Under the pieces are notes generated by a model, which saw only the letters and a program-made list of their open reading frames with translations, was not told the origin of the DNA and ran no database searches. From contig JAOXYB010026890.1 of NCBI GenBank assembly GCA_028565635.1, forward strand, positions 1 through 15,638: a stretch of 15,638 nt of DNA, read 5' to 3'. Below are positions 10,154 through 15,638 of this stretch, one piece after another. The DNA comes from Phoronis ovalis (lineage: Eukaryota > Phoronida > Phoronidae). The first letter of the stretch is position 1. Every line of letters starts with the position of its first letter. A program made the translations under genes and the position numbers.

Positions 10154-10268
10154 CCTCATAGATATCTTGGTGAACTCGTTCAACTGACTTGTGAGCCACA
10201 GAATCTTGTTCAGTTTCTTCAGACATACTTGTATCTGTCCAACTTTGAGTCAGTTCTTTTTCAAACAC
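10154..10268 (-). CDS. Possible small upstream exon of the SAMD9-like gene
   Basis: On the minus strand an acceptor-like AAATTATTTCAG is followed by 38 open codons beginning VFEKELTQSWTDTSM and ending near HQDIYEG, then TGA. The peptide is acidic and Ser/Thr-rich, like the start of the next exon. Ending it at 10154 leaves one base, which matches the phase of the 9595 acceptor. The weak donor and lack of family similarity keep confidence low. It could be chance sequence. Confidence 0.35.
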
Positions 10269-10501
10269 CTGAAATAATTTGTTTTCTTTTGATTGGAGTT
10301 GAATATATCCAAATAACAGCAGAACTTAAAATAAATGCATTTAATGTTAACTGAATCTAATTTGCAGAATATAGTAGGTTACTAAAAAATCGAGATACTA
10401 AATAACTGAAATTTTGAAATGTTATCATTTTGCCCCACTATATATGTTAAATAGTAAAGAAATTTTGAATAACTTTAAAAGATGAACACAGAGTTTCTGC
10501 C

Positions 10502-11273
10502 ATTTAAGGTCTAGAGATACAAAGAGGGGGAATATACATTTCAACCGAGGGATTTCAATTTAAATGTGTTAGTAATTAAAATCAAGAGATAGACATATGA
10601 AAGTATACTTTAATTTTTTAAAAAAGGCTAATACTCTAAACTTTACAAATCATAACAAAGGTAAAATAGTTTGAATTTGGTCATATGATCTAATAAAGTC
10701 ATTTTAGGGAAAAAATTGAGTTTTTTGAATTTTTATTTTTAAAAATAAAGTATTAGTCAAAAACCCCTGCATGTACAAACTTGAAACTTTGCATAAATGA
10801 GCTATACATAAGAGAATTATATATCTACAAAACTGTGGTGTCTCAGATTTTTAAAGTTTTGCTTTGTTCAAAAGATGTAATTTTCTTAGGGTCAAATCAA
10901 AATTAGTAAAATGCTGACCTTTAAGCTTTGAAAATTCATAACTTTTCATAAAGTAAGCACAATTTTAAAAACTTGAGACACTGCTTTGTAGATATAATAT
11001 ATGTATAGCTCATTTATGCAGTTTCAAATTGGTAGGTGCAGGGGTTTTTGACTTATCCTTTTTTGAAAATTAAAATTACCCAAAATGGATGCTTATCATA
11101 TCATGAGAATTATTTTCAACTTTTTTCATTTGGATTCATCGCCATTAAAGTATAACCTTAGTTTGCAAAAATGTATACTTTCGTATGACTGTCTATCTCC
11201 ATTTTGGTTATGAAAATGAACAAAGAAGGCTATAGTTACATAACAGTGTTTTTTTATATCTCAAGTCCTTAAT
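10502..11273. repeat. Large imperfect palindrome (about 770 bp)
   Basis: The two halves are degenerate inverted copies centred near 10890-10905. The best pairs are 10756-10771 with 11037-11052 (16 bases exact, containing the CAAAAACCCCTGC core) and 10790-10810 with 11000-11020 (21 bases exact). Others are ATATCTACAAA..GTGTCTCA (10821-10845) with 10971-10995, GAGATAGACA..GAAAGTATAC (about 10583-10606) with about 11178-11205, and TTTAAGGTCTAGAGATA (10503-10519) with its diverged partner at 11256-11273. At the centre, GGTCA at 10890 faces TGACC at 10915. No coding frame of note. It may be a fold-back element, a MITE-like hairpin or two inverted repeat copies. No target-site duplication was identified. 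Confidence 0.8.
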
Positions 11274-11964
11274 AGTAAATCGAGTCATAAACTGCAAACT
11301 TTTGTTTTGAATGTTGTTCACGAGTTACGAGTTATTATTATATTCTCTGCTGTAACTGTAAAGGTATTGCACCAAAATCAAGAAAAATAAGATTGTAATT
11401 TGTAGCAACTAAATTTGTTTTATTATTGGGGTTTCTGTTTAAACATGTTTGACATCATACTTGTGATAAATAAACTTTTGTTGGGAACAGAGATGGCTTT
11501 CCATGCTACATTACCAAATGGTTGTCTATAAGCATGAAACATGTAAAAAAAATATGTTGGTTTGTTATATAAAGCCAATAAATTATCCTCACTGGGTGCT
11601 TCTGTTCAACTTATAAATAAATATAAGGGTATATAGTATAATTAAATTATGGTAACTAGTGAACCTAGCTAGGAGACAAGAAAACTATTAAGTAAAATTT
11701 GAATAATCTACATGATAACTTATAAAACATATATAGCTGCATTTTACCACTTTCAAAAATACTTTTAAGGGTAAAACTTACTTCTACAGATTCTCTGATT
11801 CTTCAAGAAAACAAACCATATTCTTCTGTGAGAGCTTGCAGCTGATAAGTTCACTGTCTCTTTAAAATCAACTTGCAAGTTACAAATAGCTGTTAGTACT
11901 GTCAGCCATATTTGAAATTTGGCTCCAAAATGACACCTGACTCTTTTCAGTGATTTGATTGAAT
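11274..11964. other. Non-coding AT-rich stretch
   Basis: Only short chance frames are present. A minus-strand frame at 11983-11765 contains a donor-like GTAAGT near its end (about 11783), but shows no family similarity and no matching acceptor or phase that I can defend. No RNA gene or transposon end recognised. Confidence 0.5.
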
Positions 11965-11970
11965 TGTTAA

Positions 11971-12225
11971 TAACAGTTTTCAAAACTGTTACCAGAACAT
12001 GTAAGTGGTTTTTAATCAGCTGAAAACTGCTAATTGTAACTGCTGAAAACTGTTATGATGGCAGTTATCAACAGTTGGTGGATTCAGTTTAAACTCTGTA
12101 ACTGCTAAAAAAACTGCTAAACGGGCTGTGAACTGGTCAAAAACTCCTATAAAACTGCTAATAAACTGGTATAATGGCAGTTCTGTTTGGTAAGGGTGCT
12201 GTTGAAAGTTTAATCAGCTGAAAAC
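11971..12225. repeat. AACTG/CAGTT-rich repeat cluster
   Basis: A near-perfect palindrome, TAACAGTTTT-C-AAAACTGTTA, occupies 11971-11991. A 17-base direct repeat TTTAATCAGCTGAAAAC lies at 12011-12027 and 12209-12225. Between them AACTGCTAA, AACTGCTGAAAACTG, ATGGCAGTT (two copies) and similar words recur on both strands. The pattern suggests a short degenerate repeat or a small non-autonomous element. I do not recognise a family. Confidence 0.5.
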
Positions 12226-12469
12226 ATGTAGAACATTTAATACTGATTTTTAGCAATGTTTAATGCCAAATGATTTCACCAAAAGAACACTTATTTTCCT
12301 ATTAATGATGCAAAGATTACAGATCTCACACTTGGAGGTGTTATCACATCCATCTATTGCTCAAGTACATTTGATTGTGGATCACCTAAGTCACAATTAC
12401 TGTATTCCGTGTATTTTTCTACTTATAGTTGCATATGAATAAAAACAACAAACATAAAAACATGAGAGG
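12226..12469. other. Non-coding stretch before the LINE
   Basis: No frame, RNA gene or repeat supported. Base composition becomes less AT-rich from about 12470, where CG-containing words such as GCATGCGCGAC appear. I take this as the approximate 5' boundary of the retrotransposon. Confidence 0.4.
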
Positions 12470-12873
12470 GTATAGCGCATGCGCGACAAAGTGGAAGTGG
12501 TTTTACATCGGCTTGAAGAAAATAGAGGGATTTCATCAAGGAAAGAGTGTTATAGGATCTAATTCCGTGCTGGACAGTTAAATATATACCCTACGAACTG
12601 AATCATATCACTTATGTTCTAAATTTCTTCACTAGCGCCTTGTTTATCATCCTTGCCTCACCCACCACCTCAATTCCAATATGGCGGCCGCCATATCACT
12701 GTTCGTGCTATTTGTTTTTATCGCAACACACATGATTGCCGTTCCTCATCGTAAAGCTGGACTATCCGAGTTGCTATGCATACTTCAAAAGACCCAATAG
12801 ACCTATTAAACCGCTACTCCCTGTAAGACGGGCAGAAAACAGAATCATAGCGACTTTCATCTTGTTAATGGCA

Positions 12874-12900
12874 GGCGACATTGAATTAAATCCTGGACCA
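12874..12900 (+). other. 2A-like ribosome-skipping motif GDIELNPGP
   Basis: The encoded GDIELNPGP fits the 2A consensus D-x-E-x-N-P-G-P exactly, preceded by the hydrophobic IIATFILLMA. 2A-like peptides make the ribosome skip the Gly-Pro bond, releasing the upstream peptide. N-terminal copies are known in non-LTR retrotransposons of sea urchins, molluscs and trypanosomes. Here it would separate a short leader from the PHD-endonuclease-RT protein. The motif itself is intact although the element is dead. Confidence 0.9.
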
Positions 12901-12912
12901 AGAAACAGTAGT

Positions 12913-13078
12913 GTCTACCCCTGTGGTTACTGCGAAAGACCCATCACCTGGTCCCACTACGATGCAGTATGTTGTGACGACTGACATTTGGCACCATAAA
13001 TCATGCCTTGACATCTGTTCAGGAGAATATGAAGCAATAGTGCAATCCAGTGAACACTGATTCTGCTGTAAATGTAAT
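12913..13078 (+). pseudogene. PHD-type zinc finger of the LINE, broken
   Basis: After the 2A motif, YPCGYC, then CCDD with C split by the lesion, WHHKSC and FCCKC supply the Cys4-His-Cys3 ligand pattern of a PHD finger. A probable 2-base deletion at 12982 and a TGA at 13058-13060, at the usual Trp before the last Cys pair, break it. PHD fingers in CR1-type elements are thought to assist chromatin or nucleic-acid binding; the role here is inferred. Confidence 0.75.
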
Positions 13079-13279
13079 AGTATTAATGTCAACTCTTTTA
13101 CGTTTCGACAATATGAATGTGACTCTAGCTTTTACCACCCTCAACAGAAGTCCACCATAGACTCCATTAAATCATCTGGTTTCAGCCCACTGAAAACAAG
13201 CAGCCCTCACTCTAGACACACCTGCAGCACATCATTAATTTCCGACAACCCGTTCAACTTGTTCATAGGGACATCCAAA

Positions 13280-13990
13280 CTAAATTTGCGAATACTCAAC
13301 ATAAATTGCCGCAGCATCATCGACAAATGTGCAGAGTTCCAAGCTGCCCTTCACTACCTCAAACCTGACATCGTGTGCGGAACAGAATCTTGGCTACGAG
13401 GGATCAAGCCGAGTGAGAACCCGCAAGATGATGCCATCAAATCAAGCGAGGTTTTTCCCAAACAGTATAAAGTATATGGAGGGGTGTTCATAATGATACA
13501 CCAGCATTTGGTGGCAATAGATCAGCCAGAGTTTGTAACGAGTTTGGAAATTGTATGGGCAAAGATTAAAATCGAAGGGAATAAAGACCTACTAGTGGGA
13601 TGTTTCTACATGCCTCGCCGTAAACTAGAGACTGTGCAAGAACTGGACCGGTCTATTCACCTGGTAACTAAATCCAAGGATAAACACGTAATGTTATGTG
13701 GCGATTTCAACTGCCCCGATATAGACTGGGTAGACTCGACAGTATCTGGGGGCTATGTGGCTGATAGAACTGTTCAGGAGGAACTTGTTAACATCTCGAT
13801 CAGTCACCAGCTCACCCAGATACATGACCAAGCAACCAGATAGGACAACTTATTAGATCTTGTCTTCACTACGATCCCGTCGTTAGTGAAGAGCTTTGTC
13901 TGCATACCCGGAATATCTGACCATGAGATTGTCGTTGTTGACTCCGATATCAAACCTCACTACAATAGACAAAAGCCACGCAAAGTGCAT
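13280..13990 (+). pseudogene. LINE apurinic-type endonuclease domain
   Basis: Frame 2 encodes LRILNINCRS (catalytic Asn region), DIVCGTESWL (metal-binding Glu), CFYMPR, CGDFNCPDIDW (catalytic Asp/Asn, 13700-13711 for GDFN) and GISDHEIV (catalytic Ser-Asp-His, 13916-13924). All catalytic positions are present. KVY runs straight into GGVFIM near 13478, missing the roughly ten residues usual there, and TAG at 13841-13843 interrupts the sequence between QATR and DNLLDLVFT. Confidence 0.85.
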
Positions 13991-14168
13991 ATGTTCAGTA
14001 GAGCGAACTGGGACAACATCAGAGCAGATAGTACTCAAATTAGTACAGATATGATCACCTCTATTGAACAAGGAACCGATATTGAGACTGTGTGGACTAA
14101 CTTCAAGTCAGAACTTATGAACAGTGTAAATAATAACATTCCAACCAAAACTCTCAGAAATACAAAAT

Positions 14169-15638
14169 AGAGTTCCATGGATCGATAGTAAACTGCGGAA
14201 ACTGTTGCGCCGTAAAAAACGTTTGTATAGAAGAGCAAAACAAACTGGGATATGGCTTGACTACAGAAAACACCAACGAGTATGTAAAAAGGCATTTAGG
14301 CAGGCCGAATGGTCCTGCCTAAACGAATTTGCCAGCGATAGCCTAGAGAGTAAAAGCAGCAAACCATTCTGGAGGTATATCAAGTCCAAGAGAGAGGAAA
14401 ACATCGGTGTGTCCCCCCTAAAAAGTCACGGCCAACTGATTTCTGACAGCCAAAAGAAAGCAGATATTCTAGTTGACCAGTTCAGTAGTGTGTTTACAAG
14501 AGATGATAGTGATCCACCTGGGCTGACAAAATCCACTTATTGTATGGATGATATTGTGATTACGGATGGTGTGTTTAAGCTTCTCAATGATATAAACGTG
14601 AATAAGGCTACCGGCCCTGATTCCATTCCAAACAAGGTACTGAAAGAGTGCGCGACAGAACTCTCACACGGTATATCCAAATTGTTTCAATACTCCCTCG
14701 ACTCTGGCACCCTACCTCTGGATTGGAGAAATGCAAACATTACACCCGTGTTTAAGAAAGGCTACCGGTACCTTCCAGAAAACTACAGACCTGTTTCATT
14801 AACCTCTGTACTTCGTAAATTACTCGAACACATTATATGTAGTAACCTCGTTCAATATTTAGAGTCTCACAACATTCTGACTGAGTTAAATCATGGTTTC
14901 CATTCAGGGTTTTCCTGTGAAACCCAACTCGCAGTGACCATAGAGGATATACTTTCAAAGTTCGACAAAAAATTACAAACTGACATCATCATACTGGATT
15001 TCTCGAAAGAGTTCGACACCGTCCCGCTCTCTAAGTTATTATTAAAACTTGATGCGTATGGAGTTCGTGGAAATGTATTGTGCTGGATCAGATCGTTCCT
15101 GTGTCACAGGAGAATGAGGGTTGTGGTTGAAGGATCGTCTTCTAAGGAGGTCAGTGTAGACTCGGTTGTCCCCTGGGCACCGTTTTGGGCCCCGCTACTT
15201 TTCTTGTGCCACATCAACAATTTGCCAGACTGCGTGAGTTCCCAGGTGAGACTATTTGCGCAGACGATTGTCTACTCTATAGACCAATAAGATCACAGGC
15301 AGACCACCTTGAACTACAGAAAGATTTGAAGAACCTAGAGACATGGGCTAAGAACTGGGGCATGAGATTTAATGCCACAAAGTGCTATGTACAAGACCAT
15401 CAACATCTCATTTCTACGATCTCGACAAGATAATCCTCAAGGAAGTAACTTCTAACCCATATCTCGGCATCCAACTACCTTCTGACATAAAATGGAAAAC
15501 ACAGATCACTAAGTCCTGTAAGAAGGCCAGCAGTACTCTTGGATTCATTAGACGTAACCTCCGACACAGCCCACAGAACACACGCAAGATAGCTTATATT
15601 ACTCTCGTCAGACCAATATTAGAATATGGTGCGGTTAT
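14169..15638 (+). pseudogene. LINE reverse transcriptase domain, frameshifted and right-truncated by the window
   Basis: Frame 0 carries VPWIDSKL, KATGPDSIP, TPVFKKG, ENYRPVSLTSVLRKLLE, GFHSGFSCETQL and motif A IILDFSKEFDTVP, with catalytic Asp. At motif B the expected GTVLGP is out of frame for about 20 bases (15174-15193) and reads WAPFWAP. At motif C, GC appears duplicated at 15258-15259, so F-A-D-D is split between frames 0 and 2. Then LETWAKNWGMRFNATKC follows in frame 2, and IILKEV, NPYLGIQL, ASSTLGFIRRNL and RPILEYGAV in frame 1 to the edge. Confidence 0.88.

Larger units (their letters stand above)
12470..15638 (+). mobile_element. CR1-like non-LTR retrotransposon (LINE), inactive, cut by the window's right edge
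   Basis: The element is recognised by 2A-like peptide, PHD finger, apurinic-type endonuclease and reverse transcriptase, in that order on the plus strand, with thumb/C-terminal sequence reaching the last base. The composition is more balanced in G+C than the flanks. The 5' end is placed near 12470 only from this change, and the 3' end, tail repeats and target-site duplications are not in the window. The FNATKC and RPILEYGAV blocks and the N-terminal 2A plus PHD favour the CR1/L2 group over L1, RTE or Jockey; the exact clade is inference. Confidence 0.85.
12681..15638 (+). pseudogene. LINE polyprotein (leader, 2A-like, PHD, endonuclease, reverse transcriptase), inactivated
   Basis: ATG at 12681 has a good context (A at -3, G at +4) and begins a hydrophobic leader, MAAAISLFVLFVFIATH, that runs out of frame before the 2A motif. 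The frames used are 0 (leader), 1 (12736-12981), 2 (12983-14167), 0 (about 14169-15257), 2 (15260 to about 15395) and 1 (to the edge). Lesions: a shift at 12736-12798; a probable 2-base deletion at 12982; TGA at 13058-13060 where PHD fingers usually have Trp; a probable in-frame deletion near 13478 before GGVFI; TAG at 13841-13843; a shift near 14165; a compensating shift pair at 15174-15193; a 2-base insertion at 15258; and a shift near 15395. PHD and endonuclease share one frame, so a single polyprotein is likely. It would have nicked target DNA and copied its own RNA. Confidence 0.85.

Noticed and set aside
11765-11983. Minus-strand 72-codon frame with a GTAAGT donor-like site near its end
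   Set aside because: No similarity to a SAM domain or any SAMD9 segment, no matching acceptor phase, and it overlaps the start of the repeat cluster. Chance is likelier.
12470-15638. Viral origin because of the 2A motif
   Set aside because: The PHD finger, apurinic-type endonuclease and non-LTR reverse transcriptase identify a LINE. 2A-like peptides are known in such elements.
1-15638. tRNA, rRNA or CRISPR arrays
   Set aside because: No cloverleaf with conserved T-loop bases, no rRNA-like segment and no regular repeat-spacer pattern was found on reading through both strands.

Overview
The window is AT-rich metazoan nuclear DNA. It has spliced coding sequence with GT-AG boundaries, a non-LTR retrotransposon and long AT-rich non-coding stretches. 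The combination of an invertebrate SAMD9-like immune gene and a CR1-type LINE carrying a 2A-like peptide points to a marine invertebrate, most likely a lophotrochozoan such as a bivalve. That assignment is inference.

Layout: 1-2319 is non-coding, with a degenerate short repeat at 2031-2299 just beyond the gene's 3' end. On the minus strand, 2320-9595 (possibly to 10268) holds a broken SAMD9/SAMD9L-family gene. Reading 5' to 3' along it: a possible small upstream exon (10268-10154); a large exon (9595-7004) running from a Ser/Thr/Glu-rich leader through the SIR2-like/middle region to the GAGGTT P-loop; a convincing 984-bp intron (7003-6020); a second large exon (6019-3250) from the Walker B strand through the helical repeat region to the OB-fold-like C-terminus; and a fully open 300-codon frame (3222-2320) of unknown function that looks like a C-terminal extension. 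The first large exon has two in-frame stops and one frameshift. The second has at least a dozen lesions. The extension has none.

From about 9600 to 12470 there is intronic or upstream DNA with no coding support beyond the possible small exon. It contains a roughly 770-bp imperfect palindrome (10502-11273) and a cluster of AACTG/CAGTT repeats (11971-12225).

From about 12470 to the right edge lies a plus-strand CR1-like LINE, cut by the window end. Its order is hydrophobic leader, 2A-like motif GDIELNPGP, PHD-type zinc finger, endonuclease and reverse transcriptase, apparently as one original polyprotein. It is inactivated by stops and indels, one of them inside the catalytic F-A-D-D box.

SAMD9 proteins are STAND-like NTPases known in mammals as interferon-inducible antiviral and growth-restricting factors. 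The window therefore shows a decaying or badly assembled copy of an invertebrate relative next to decayed mobile DNA. Because gene and LINE both carry many 1-2 base indels, uncorrected assembly errors remain a real alternative to pseudogene decay.
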